Assembly (NCBI GenBank): GCA_905236755.1
Contig: CAJOCR010000005.1
Location: 1 to 64,000 of the forward strand
Length of the DNA: 64,000 nucleotides
Reading direction: 5' to 3'
DNA from: an uncultured Prevotella sp.
Lineage (GTDB): Bacteria; Bacteroidota; Bacteroidia; Bacteroidales; Bacteroidaceae
In this document: positions 9,251 to 17,855 of the stretch, piece by piece
Layout: every line of letters starts with the position of its first letter
Position numbering within the stretch: the first letter of the stretch is position 1
The notes under the pieces: generated by a model
The model's input: only the letters and a program-made list of their open reading frames with translations
Database searches by the model: none
What the model was told of the DNA's origin: nothing
Made by a program: the position numbers and the translations under genes

Positions 9251-10999
9251 TTATTTCATATTCTGATCAGCAGTGTCCCACCACATACGCTTGTGCCAGT
9301 TGTCTGTACCACCAAGATTCTGGATAGCCTCTTTGTAGTTGTCAGCATTATACTGTGCCTCAAGTTCTGGGTACTTCAGACGAGTAGGGGTGTGGAGGTC
9401 TGGACCATAAGGGAAACCATCGAATTTAGCAAGCTTAGTACGATCCTGAATTACTGGATAGTCAGAACGACGCATATTTGCCCATGCCTCAGAAGGGTTC
9501 ATCATGTGAAGAATCCATGCCTGAGTGTTGATAGTCTCTTTTGGATTTGTAGCGCTAAGCTTGTTTGCTGCAATAAATGCATTGATTTCATCTTCAGTGA
9601 TGAGTTTATCGTAATCCTTATTGAGATAATAGTCGTTAAGCATTTCCATTGACTCACGAACACCCTGCTCATAATATTCCTCAGCTGTCTTAGCAACGTT
9701 CCAACCCTTTGTCTTAGCCTCTGCAAGAAGGAAGTTTACTTCAGCAGAAGTAATAAGGATACCTGGAGTTTCTGGCATTTCGAAGTCGATGTTCAATGCT
9801 GGACGCATCATGCGAGCATCGTAGTTATTGCCAGTGTAGCTTGCATCAAACTTAGCAAGAGCAGGAAGAGCATCCTTACCAGGAGCAGAAATCCAGTTGT
9901 TATACCATGCAGCACCAGGGTTACATGGAGCCTCTGATGTATTTGTTGATTTGAGATATTCAACTACATCGTCTGTAAGGTCATGATTTTCAACACGGTC
10001 TGGCTGAACGTTACTACGCTTTGTATTAAGGTAGTGACGACAGATACGATAGAGACGTGGGTCGTTGCTATCGTTCATGATGTTGAAGAATGTGCTACAA
10101 ATGAATGTAGGAGATTCTGCGTCCTGACCATAGAGGATTTCGCCCAGTGCATTAACACGGAAGTCGAAATCGCGTGCACCATCATAAAGTGTAAAGTTGT
10201 TGTTGGTGTATTTTACATACGCATTCTCGTCTTTTGTTGCGATGAAGCCGTGGCTATCATTATAAGCCTTTTCAAATTCTTCTTTTGCAAGTTCAGGCTT
10301 TACATCAGAAATACGCATAGCAAGACGCATACGCAAGCTATTAGCATAACGCTGCCAAGCCTTTGCGTTACCGTCTAAGCTTGTTACATCACCAGTAACC
10401 TTAAGGTCTTCCTCGTCAAGCTGCTTAACACACTCTTCAAGCTCTTTAAAGAAGAACTCATAAATTGCTTCCTGCTTGTCGTACTTAGGTGTTGACTTGC
10501 CTTCAAGGTAACCAAGACCAGCTTCTGCGCAAGGTACATCACCATAAGTATCGGTTATAATATCAAGAATATATACTCTGTGAATGCGAAGCATTGCGTT
10601 GAGCACAGGACGGTCTTGTGTTTTGTAAATGCCCTGAACAATATGTTTGATAGCTACTGTGTAGTAGCGATCCCAAAGCAGAGCAGACTGATCGTCCTTA
10701 TAGTTTACGCTACCAGCATAGTTTGTTACGTTCCAACCACCAGCAAAATGCTGTGTGAAACCAGTGATATAGCTACGGTAGGTATCCATAAGGTTAAAAT
10801 CACCATAGGTCTGCAACAAACCAGTAGTAAGCAGAGAGTTAGGGTTGATAACTGCGCTCTTGCTGTTATCTGTGTTAACCTCAGCCATGTGCTCATCTGA
10901 ACAAGCGGTAAGACCACATGTCAATGGCAAAACCATAGCAATGCACAATCCGCCTTTCTTTATATATTTAGAAATGAATGTTTTCATTGTCTTTGTCAT
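9251..10999 (-). CDS. SusD/RagB-like nutrient-binding outer membrane lipoprotein
   Basis: Lipoprotein signal (LTCGLTACSDE), TPR-like helical SusD features (VYILDIITDTYGDVPCAEAG; SEAWANMRRSDYP), adjacent to SusC. Confidence 0.92.
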   Translation of the reverse strand: MTKTMKTFISKYIKKGGLCIAMVLPLTCGLTACSDEHMAEVNTDNSKSAVINPNSLLTTGLLQTYGDFNLMDTYRSYITGFTQHFAGGWNVTNYAGSVNYKDDQSALLWDRYYTVAIKHIVQGIYKTQDRPVLNAMLRIHRVYILDIITDTYGDVPCAEAGLGYLEGKSTPKYDKQEAIYEFFFKELEECVKQLDEEDLKVTGDVTSLDGNAKAWQRYANSLRMRLAMRISDVKPELAKEEFEKAYNDSHGFIATKDENAYVKYTNNNFTLYDGARDFDFRVNALGEILYGQDAESPTFICSTFFNIMNDSNDPRLYRICRHYLNTKRSNVQPDRVENHDLTDDVVEYLKSTNTSEAPCNPGAAWYNNWISAPGKDALPALAKFDASYTGNNYDARMMRPALNIDFEMPETPGILITSAEVNFLLAEAKTKGWNVAKTAEEYYEQGVRESMEMLNDYYLNKDYDKLITEDEINAFIAANKLSATNPKETINTQAWILHMMNPSEAWANMRRSDYPVIQDRTKLAKFDGFPYGPDLHTPTRLKYPELEAQYNADNYKEAIQNLGGTDNWHKRMWWDTADQNMK

Positions 11000-11014
11000 T
11001 ATATGAATGAATGT

Positions 11015-14000
11015 TTAGAACTTAAGATTTACATTAAGACCATAGCTACGACGTGATGGCAGAGAACCATATTCCAAACCAAGACCTGATGTGTTGTAAC
11101 CTGAGTCTGGGTCGATGTTAGGAATGTTCTTCCAAATGATGAAAGGGTTACGAGCTACGAAAGAAACGGTGAGTGCCTTTACAAACTTACCAAGCATCTG
11201 ACGTGGGAAGTCGTAACCGAAGGTAATCTCACGACACTTAACATATGAGTTATCATAGATAAACATTGAAGGAACATTCTGTGAAACGCTGTTCCAATAG
11301 GTCTCAGGGTTAACGGCAATAGTATTCTTTACCCATTCTACCTCGCCATTGCTGTTTACAGTCTTGATAACACCTGGAGCAACATAGCCTTTGCAGTTAC
11401 CAGAAGCACGCCACTGAGCAAGTGTCATGCCTGCAGCTTCACGAGCCTGTTCTGACATATACCACTCTTCACGGCCTTCAAGTGTTTCTTTTGCCTTACC
11501 AGTCTCGAATGCTGAACGCATAGACATAGAGAAGATGTCGGCACCTACCTTAACATCGAAAGATGCAGAGAGACGGAAGTTCTTGTATGTGAAGGTGTGG
11601 TACATACCACCTGTCCAATCCCAAGAAGAGTTACCGAGGATAGATGTTGTTTCAGCTACAAGAGGCATACCAGTCTCGGCATTGATGATAATATCACCGT
11701 TCTCGTTACGCTGGAAGTCTTTACCAATGATACAACCATAGTTTTCGCCTACCTGAGCACCAACTGAAACGCCGCACCATGTAGCTTTTTCAAGCTCGAA
11801 GTAGTTCATGCCATCAACAAGCTTCTTTACCTTATTAGTGTTTTTAGAGAAGTTCACACCCATATCCCATGCAAAGTCCTTAATCTGGAGTGCACGACCG
11901 TTGAGTGCAAGCTCAATACCCTTATTCTGAATCTCACCAGCGTTAACAAGATGACGCTCGTAACTTGATGCAGAAGAAGAAGCAAGGCTAATAATCTGAT
12001 CACGTGAGTTCTGGTTGTAATATGTGAAGTCTAAGCCCAGACGACCATTGAAGAACTTCATTTCAAGACCAAGTTCGTATGAGCTTGTCATTGTAGGCTT
12101 AAGATCCTTGTTTGGCTGTGTTGTATTGGTGATCATACCAATTGTATAGCCAGGATACTTGTACATACCATTCTGATAAGTGAGGTCAAGCTGATAAGGA
12201 TCTGTATCACTACCTACCTGTGCCCATGATGCACGTACCTTACCATAGTTGATAATGCTCTTGTTCTTGATGAACTCAGAGAAAACAACACTACCTGATA
12301 CTGAAGGGTAAACATATGTGTTGTTGTTTACTGGCAGAGTAGAACTCTTATCACCACGAAGAGTACCTTCAATATAATATGTGTGCTTGTAACCAAGTGA
12401 AGCACTTGCATAGAGTGAGTTGATTTGTTTCTTGTATGTGTTCTCTGTGATTGTCTGCTCGCCATAGTTCATGATAGAAGGCAGATTATCAATGAGTTCA
12501 CCAAGACCAATATTGTTTGTTGTCTTGTTATCTACACGATAATAGTTACCACCGAGAGTAGCATTTAGATCAAAATCTTCCCAACTGTGGTTGTAAAGCA
12601 TCAACAACTCAGCATTAAGAGTGCGGTTATTGAAAATCTGGTTGGTGAGCTTACCAGCCTTTGTTCCAGGAGTATCCTTAGCGATATACTCGCTGAAGTC
12701 CATATTGTTGATGTCTGTACCAATAGTTCCCTGGAGTTTCAGACCATCTATTATGTTCCAGATAGCCTTACCAGTGAAACGGAACACATCCTTTGTAGAG
12801 TTGTTGTCGTTTCTGTAAAGATCCCAATATGGGTTTTTGTTATACTGTGATGTACCAGTCCATGTAGCGTATGTGCCGTCAGCATTCTGATAGTTCTTCA
12901 ACCATGACTGGTCAATAGTTCCTGCCAATGTCATGAGGTTTTTACCTACGTTACTCTGAGAGTCACCAAGAGCAGGACGGTTCTTTACAACCTCACGAGT
13001 GTAGTTAGCTGTGAAATCAAAATCAACAGGACCTGCAGAGGTGTTTACACGCAGATTGAAGTTGTCACGGCTCATATTTGTATGTGGAAGAATATCCTTG
13101 TTACGCATATCGGTAACAGAGAAACGCATACCTGTTTTGCCTGATGATACACCGAGAACAGCTGTGTTCTGTGCTGTAAGACCTGTACGGAAGAAGTTTG
13201 ATGTGTTGTTAGGATACATCATAAATGGACGCTTAACGCCATCGGTATAGCCAACAAGATAGTTATCTGCCTTAGGACCCCAGCTCATGTTTGTACCTGA
13301 TGAAGCGGTTTCAAGATACTGTCCGTTATTACCCATACCATATACCTGCTGAATGTTATCCCATTTAGCAAGCTGTGTATCTACTGTGAAAGAACCATTG
13401 TATTCTACGCTTACATTATCTTTAGCTGCTTTCTTGGTAGTAATAAGGATTACACCGTGAGAAGCACGTGAACCATAAAGTGCAGATGCTGCAGGACCTT
13501 TCAATACAGTCATGGTCTCGATATCGTCAGGGTTGATAGCTGAGATACCGTCACCAAGGTCATAACCGCCAGCTTGACCAGCTGATCCGAAGTTTGTATT
13601 GTCCAATGGCACACCATCAACAACATAAAGAGGCTGGTTGTTACCTGTGAGTTCAGTATTACCACGCAGCAACACACGAGTAGAACCAGAAGCACCACCA
13701 GCGGTGTTCTGAACAACAAGACCAGCAACTTTACCAGCCAAAGAGTTAATTACGTTTGTTTCCTTTGCTTTTGTGAGTTCTTCACCTTTCACCTCGCTAA
13801 GACCATAACCGAGAGCCTTACGATCTCGCTTGATACCAAGAGCAGTAACTACAACCTCGCCGAGACTTGTGTTATCTTCCTGCAAGGTAATCTTCATGTT
13901 AGCACCAGCCTTCACCTCAATAGTCTTATAACCGATATAAGAAACAACGAGGGTAGTACCAGTAGCAACATCCAATGAGAAGTTACCATCAAGATCAGTG

Positions 14001-14212
14001 ATTGCACCTTTACTCTTGTCACCCTTAACTACAATACTTGCGCCAACGATTGGTTCTACACCATCGCTGACGGTACCAGATACTTTACTCTGCTGCTGAG
14101 TGATATTTGTTACAGCAGAAGCATAGAGTGGAGAACTTACGACAGACTGTGTTGCTATTCCCAGACACAACAAGCCTGCCACCTTAAGATTTCGTCTATT
14201 CATATTAAGCAT
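11015..14212 (-). CDS. SusC/RagA-like TonB-dependent outer membrane transporter
   Basis: Carboxypeptidase-like N-domain (VSGTVSDGVEPIVGASIVVKG), plug (LGEVVVTALGIKRDRKALGYG; YVVDGVPLDNTNFG; VLKGPAASALYGSRASHGVILITTK), C-terminal barrel. Confidence 0.96.
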   Translation of the reverse strand: MLNMNRRNLKVAGLLCLGIATQSVVSSPLYASAVTNITQQQSKVSGTVSDGVEPIVGASIVVKGDKSKGAITDLDGNFSLDVATGTTLVVSYIGYKTIEVKAGANMKITLQEDNTSLGEVVVTALGIKRDRKALGYGLSEVKGEELTKAKETNVINSLAGKVAGLVVQNTAGGASGSTRVLLRGNTELTGNNQPLYVVDGVPLDNTNFGSAGQAGGYDLGDGISAINPDDIETMTVLKGPAASALYGSRASHGVILITTKKAAKDNVSVEYNGSFTVDTQLAKWDNIQQVYGMGNNGQYLETASSGTNMSWGPKADNYLVGYTDGVKRPFMMYPNNTSNFFRTGLTAQNTAVLGVSSGKTGMRFSVTDMRNKDILPHTNMSRDNFNLRVNTSAGPVDFDFTANYTREVVKNRPALGDSQSNVGKNLMTLAGTIDQSWLKNYQNADGTYATWTGTSQYNKNPYWDLYRNDNNSTKDVFRFTGKAIWNIIDGLKLQGTIGTDINNMDFSEYIAKDTPGTKAGKLTNQIFNNRTLNAELLMLYNHSWEDFDLNATLGGNYYRVDNKTTNNIGLGELIDNLPSIMNYGEQTITENTYKKQINSLYASASLGYKHTYYIEGTLRGDKSSTLPVNNNTYVYPSVSGSVVFSEFIKNKSIINYGKVRASWAQVGSDTDPYQLDLTYQNGMYKYPGYTIGMITNTTQPNKDLKPTMTSSYELGLEMKFFNGRLGLDFTYYNQNSRDQIISLASSSASSYERHLVNAGEIQNKGIELALNGRALQIKDFAWDMGVNFSKNTNKVKKLVDGMNYFELEKATWCGVSVGAQVGENYGCIIGKDFQRNENGDIIINAETGMPLVAETTSILGNSSWDWTGGMYHTFTYKNFRLSASFDVKVGADIFSMSMRSAFETGKAKETLEGREEWYMSEQAREAAGMTLAQWRASGNCKGYVAPGVIKTVNSNGEVEWVKNTIAVNPETYWNSVSQNVPSMFIYDNSYVKCREITFGYDFPRQMLGKFVKALTVSFVARNPFIIWKNIPNIDPDSGYNTSGLGLEYGSLPSRRSYGLNVNLKF

Positions 14213-14238
14213 TAGTTATTAGAAATATTTTCTGGCCA

Positions 14239-14246
14239 CAAAGTTA
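14239..14246 (-). promoter_or_regulatory. -7 box (minus TAACTTTG) of the susCD operon
   Basis: CAAAGTTA on +, 27 nt upstream of the susC start; a 21-bp-spaced direct repeat lies just upstream. Confidence 0.5.
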
Positions 14247-14266
14247 TATATTAACAATAGTATGGT

Positions 14267-14299
14267 GGTTTGAAAGCTATCCAAAAAGGTTTGAATGCT
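14267..14299. promoter_or_regulatory. Direct repeat GGTTTGAAAGCT / GGTTTGAATGCT, 21-bp spacing; candidate HTCS binding site
   Basis: 11/12 identical 12-mers at 14267-14278 and 14288-14299, start-to-start 21 bp. Confidence 0.55.
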
Positions 14300-14308
14300 G
14301 ACATAAAT

Positions 14309-14341
14309 AAGCCTTCCTCATCTCCCTCCGTAGGAGGGGGC
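14309..14341 (+). repeat. REP-like element copy 3 (degenerate)
   Basis: AAGCCTTCCTCATCTCCCTCCGTAGGAGGGGGC. Confidence 0.35.
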
Positions 14342-14534
14342 AAATAGAATATAATTCATAATTATATAATTATTAATTGGCATAGCCGACTAATTACCTC
14401 CTTTGCCTTTATGCTTGCACCGGCAAGCCGACAGCAAACGCTCAGTCGATGATTATTCGTTACCGATAGGTAACTCATAATTCCACATTCTACATTCAAA
14501 ATTCCACATTATTTATGTATCTTTGCACTCAGTT

Positions 14535-15422
14535 ATGAAAGAAACAAATACAAGTTCAAAGATACGGATTCATCTTCTTGCAGCAATTGTTGTGCTGATA
14601 TGGGGATGTACATTCATTAATTCCAAGGTTCTGTTGAATAATGGAATGGGGGCGCATGAGATTTTTGCGTTACGTTTCCTTTTTGCTTATGTATGTATAT
14701 TGTTTATCTCGCCACGAAAACTATGGGCTAACTCATGGCAGGATGAATTGAGAATGGCTGTCCTGGGTATTACAGGCGGCTCACTTTATTTTATTACAGA
14801 GAATGAGGCTGTAAGGATAGGTTATGTTAACAATGTGTCGTTTATTGTTTGCACTGCTCCAATGTTGACTACCTTGCTGGCTCTCGTGTTCATAAAAGAT
14901 GTAAAAGCAACTAAGAACCTTATAGTTGGTACTGTCTTGGCAACTATAGGTGTAGGCCTTGTTATTTTTAATGGGCACTTTGTGTTGAAGTTGAATCCGT
15001 TAGGTGATATGCTTGCGTTAAGTGCCGCCTTGTGTTGGGCAGTATATAGCATATTATTGAAGAATGTATCAAATAAATACAGTGCTGTTTTCACAACAAG
15101 AAAGGTGTTTTTTTATGGATTAACCACAGTATTACCTGTATTTATTGTTAATCCTTGGAAATTCTCTCTTGAGTTATTTCAACAGCCTGTAATATGGGGA
15201 AACCTCCTTTTCCTTGGTTTTATAGCCAGCTTCACCTGTTTTGTGTTGTGGAGTTGGGTTAGTAAAAAGCTTGGTGCTCTTGTTGCAAGCAACTATATTT
15301 ACTTAAACCCAATTTCCACAGTTGTCTTCTCAGCAATATTCCTTGGCGAGACTATGACATGGATAGCTGTCCTTGGCTCTGCCATGATATTGTATGGCGT
15401 GTATCTTTCCGCTAAGACTTGA
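14535..15422 (+). CDS. EamA/DMT-family transporter
   Basis: About 10 TM segments, IVVLIWGCTFINSKVLL..., second EamA repeat (ALCWAVYSILLKNVS). -7 box TATCTTTG at 14518-14525; start likely ATG 14535, not TTG 14523. Confidence 0.88.
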   Translation: MKETNTSSKIRIHLLAAIVVLIWGCTFINSKVLLNNGMGAHEIFALRFLFAYVCILFISPRKLWANSWQDELRMAVLGITGGSLYFITENEAVRIGYVNNVSFIVCTAPMLTTLLALVFIKDVKATKNLIVGTVLATIGVGLVIFNGHFVLKLNPLGDMLALSAALCWAVYSILLKNVSNKYSAVFTTRKVFFYGLTTVLPVFIVNPWKFSLELFQQPVIWGNLLFLGFIASFTCFVLWSWVSKKLGALVASNYIYLNPISTVVFSAIFLGETMTWIAVLGSAMILYGVYLSAKT

Positions 15423-15426
15423 TACT

Positions 15427-17673
15427 TTAAAGTAGGTTGATAACCAACTTCTTATCGAGTTTTACTTTTTTGATATGTAGTGTTAAGCTATTATTCTTAC
15501 TGTTGTATTGCCAATCTTTTGCAGAGAGGTTTTCGTCATTAACCATAACTTTCTTAGGTTGTCTGCAAGCAAGGAAAGTAATCTCGTATGAGCGAGTTTT
15601 TGTCATATTAGGATAACTACCTACTATTGGCATAATAGTTAGACTACAGTCTTCAAGAAGATACTGTTGGGTAAAGAATTGGTTGTTTTCATATCCGTTG
15701 TCATTACCAGCATCTTCATAATATGAACTTGTACCATTTGCTCCACATACTGCATATAAACATAATATTTCCGGAATCTTATCCAAGTGTTTAATTGCTG
15801 GATAACAAGGAATTACAGTTCCCGCTTTAAGGAAATATGGAATATCCTCAAGACCATATGTAGAGGTGAATGTTTGATTACCATTCATGAGTTTTTTGGT
15901 GCATACATTATACCATAAACCCTCAGGTAACCATATTGATTTTTTTACCTTTCCGCCTTTAGAACGGGCTACGATAGGCGCAACAAGGATATTATCGCCA
16001 AACATATATTCTGATTTCTGAGAATATGCGTTTTCGTTTTCTGGGTAATCATAATAGAGTGGACGACAGATAGAAATGCCTGTATCGTAAGCTTCACGAG
16101 CAGCACCATAGATATATGGCATGAGCTTATATCTGAGTTGTACTGTCTTCAGTAGGGAAGGGAAGTTGTTGTATTTCCATATTCTTCGTTCAATACCTTC
16201 CCAGTTTGTTGCATGTGTACGGAAGATAGGTGTGAACACACCATATTGCATCCAGCGCAGGTAAAGCTCAGGATCATTAGCACCATTTTGAAGATGTCCT
16301 CCTAAATCATGTCCCCAATATCCGAAACATACATTAGATGCTGTTGACGTGAAATAAGGTTGCGCTGCCAGTGTTTCAAAGTTTGAATATGTATCACCAG
16401 AGAAACCTATTGGGTATCTGTGACTGCCTAAACCTCCCCAGCGATGGAAAATTACTGGGCGACGGTCTGTTCTATTTAAATACATGTCATTGTAAAACAC
16501 ATGATTGCACCAAAATGTTTCGCCTAAACCTCTTGTGTATTGAGAAGTAAGGTTTTGTTGCCAGTCGAGCCACCAGAAGTCAACACCTAATGCTTCGTGT
16601 TTGCGAAGGATATCACGGAAGAATACACGATAAAATGTACTATCTTCCAACTGCCATGGTATGCGTGTTGTCATTGGAGATAGATGCATGTCTTTAACCA
16701 TCTGTTCAAAACCATCTTCATCGTTGTCAACACCATCAGCAGGGTGAAGATTTAATCCTACATGTAGATGTTTGTTATGCATAAAGTTAATCAGTTTCTT
16801 TGGGTCTGGGATAATTTCTTTATTCCATGTCCAACCTGTCCAACCTTCTGTATGCCAGTCCATGTCGAAGATCATCACATCAAGTGGTATATTGTGCTGC
16901 TCAACTTCGGTAGCTATGTCCATGAAATCTTGTGCGGTATATTTCTGATACTTACTGTACCAATAACCCAGAATATAAAGTGGAGGCATTGGTATTTTTC
17001 CAGCTATTTTGGTAAAATCAGTAAGTGCCTGACGATAGTTGTGGCCATAGCCAAGAAAATACCAGTCAATGGCTGTAGGGTCTATAGGGTTAGCCCACCA
17101 ACTCATTCCATCTACGTTTTTATCGAATGCAAAGACATTGCTTCCATCGCCATGCTGGAAAGAAGGACTTTCGTCTATAATGCTCCAGCCACCACGTGAA
17201 AGAAGTCCGTTTTCAAGACGTGATTTATAATCATCACCATTATTTCCATCAAGAGTACGGGTAGTACCCTTAAGGTTCAAAGAATCAGTAAGACCAGGAT
17301 GCCACGAAACATCTTTTCCATTCATATTTAATGTTATGGTAAGACTGTTATGAGAATCAGCACTAATCTTTTCACCTATTCTATATTTAAGTACAAGCTT
17401 ATTTGTCTTTATAACAAAAATACTGTCATTCTGAAAAGTGGTGAACAGTGGAACTGGTAATCTTCGGTTTATAACACCAAACGTTGCTCTATCTTCAAAC
17501 AGCTGTCTGTCGCTGTATTGAATACGAATCATTTCTGGTGTAAGTACTGTAAAACGTGCATTACCAAGTTGAATAACAGCACTTGGATGAGCAATAGGAT
17601 TGTTTGCTTCAACAGCTTTCACAGAATGGAAAGCTAATAATGATAATAGACATAGAATGGTTCTGTAAAGCAT
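15427..17673 (-). CDS. Glycoside hydrolase family 31 (alpha-glucosidase/alpha-xylosidase-like)
   Basis: PPLYILGYWYSKYQKYTAQDF, LDVMIFDMDWH, GVDFWWLDWQQN, GFSGDTYSNFETL, RYKLMPYIYGAAREAYDTGISICRPLYYDYP. Confidence 0.9.
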   Translation of the reverse strand: MLYRTILCLLSLLAFHSVKAVEANNPIAHPSAVIQLGNARFTVLTPEMIRIQYSDRQLFEDRATFGVINRRLPVPLFTTFQNDSIFVIKTNKLVLKYRIGEKISADSHNSLTITLNMNGKDVSWHPGLTDSLNLKGTTRTLDGNNGDDYKSRLENGLLSRGGWSIIDESPSFQHGDGSNVFAFDKNVDGMSWWANPIDPTAIDWYFLGYGHNYRQALTDFTKIAGKIPMPPLYILGYWYSKYQKYTAQDFMDIATEVEQHNIPLDVMIFDMDWHTEGWTGWTWNKEIIPDPKKLINFMHNKHLHVGLNLHPADGVDNDEDGFEQMVKDMHLSPMTTRIPWQLEDSTFYRVFFRDILRKHEALGVDFWWLDWQQNLTSQYTRGLGETFWCNHVFYNDMYLNRTDRRPVIFHRWGGLGSHRYPIGFSGDTYSNFETLAAQPYFTSTASNVCFGYWGHDLGGHLQNGANDPELYLRWMQYGVFTPIFRTHATNWEGIERRIWKYNNFPSLLKTVQLRYKLMPYIYGAAREAYDTGISICRPLYYDYPENENAYSQKSEYMFGDNILVAPIVARSKGGKVKKSIWLPEGLWYNVCTKKLMNGNQTFTSTYGLEDIPYFLKAGTVIPCYPAIKHLDKIPEILCLYAVCGANGTSSYYEDAGNDNGYENNQFFTQQYLLEDCSLTIMPIVGSYPNMTKTRSYEITFLACRQPKKVMVNDENLSAKDWQYNSKNNSLTLHIKKVKLDKKLVINLL

Positions 17674-17855
17674 AATAATGAATTGTAATAAGTTATGGTT
17701 TATTTATTATAAGTTATTAATGATAGATTCACGCTACAAAATTATAAAAAATATATTTTTAATGTTATAAACAAGCAAAAAAATGTTTTTTGTTTTGCAT
17801 TCTCTTTTTTTTAATGTAATTTTACACCAATTTGTTAAACATCAATAATAACCAG

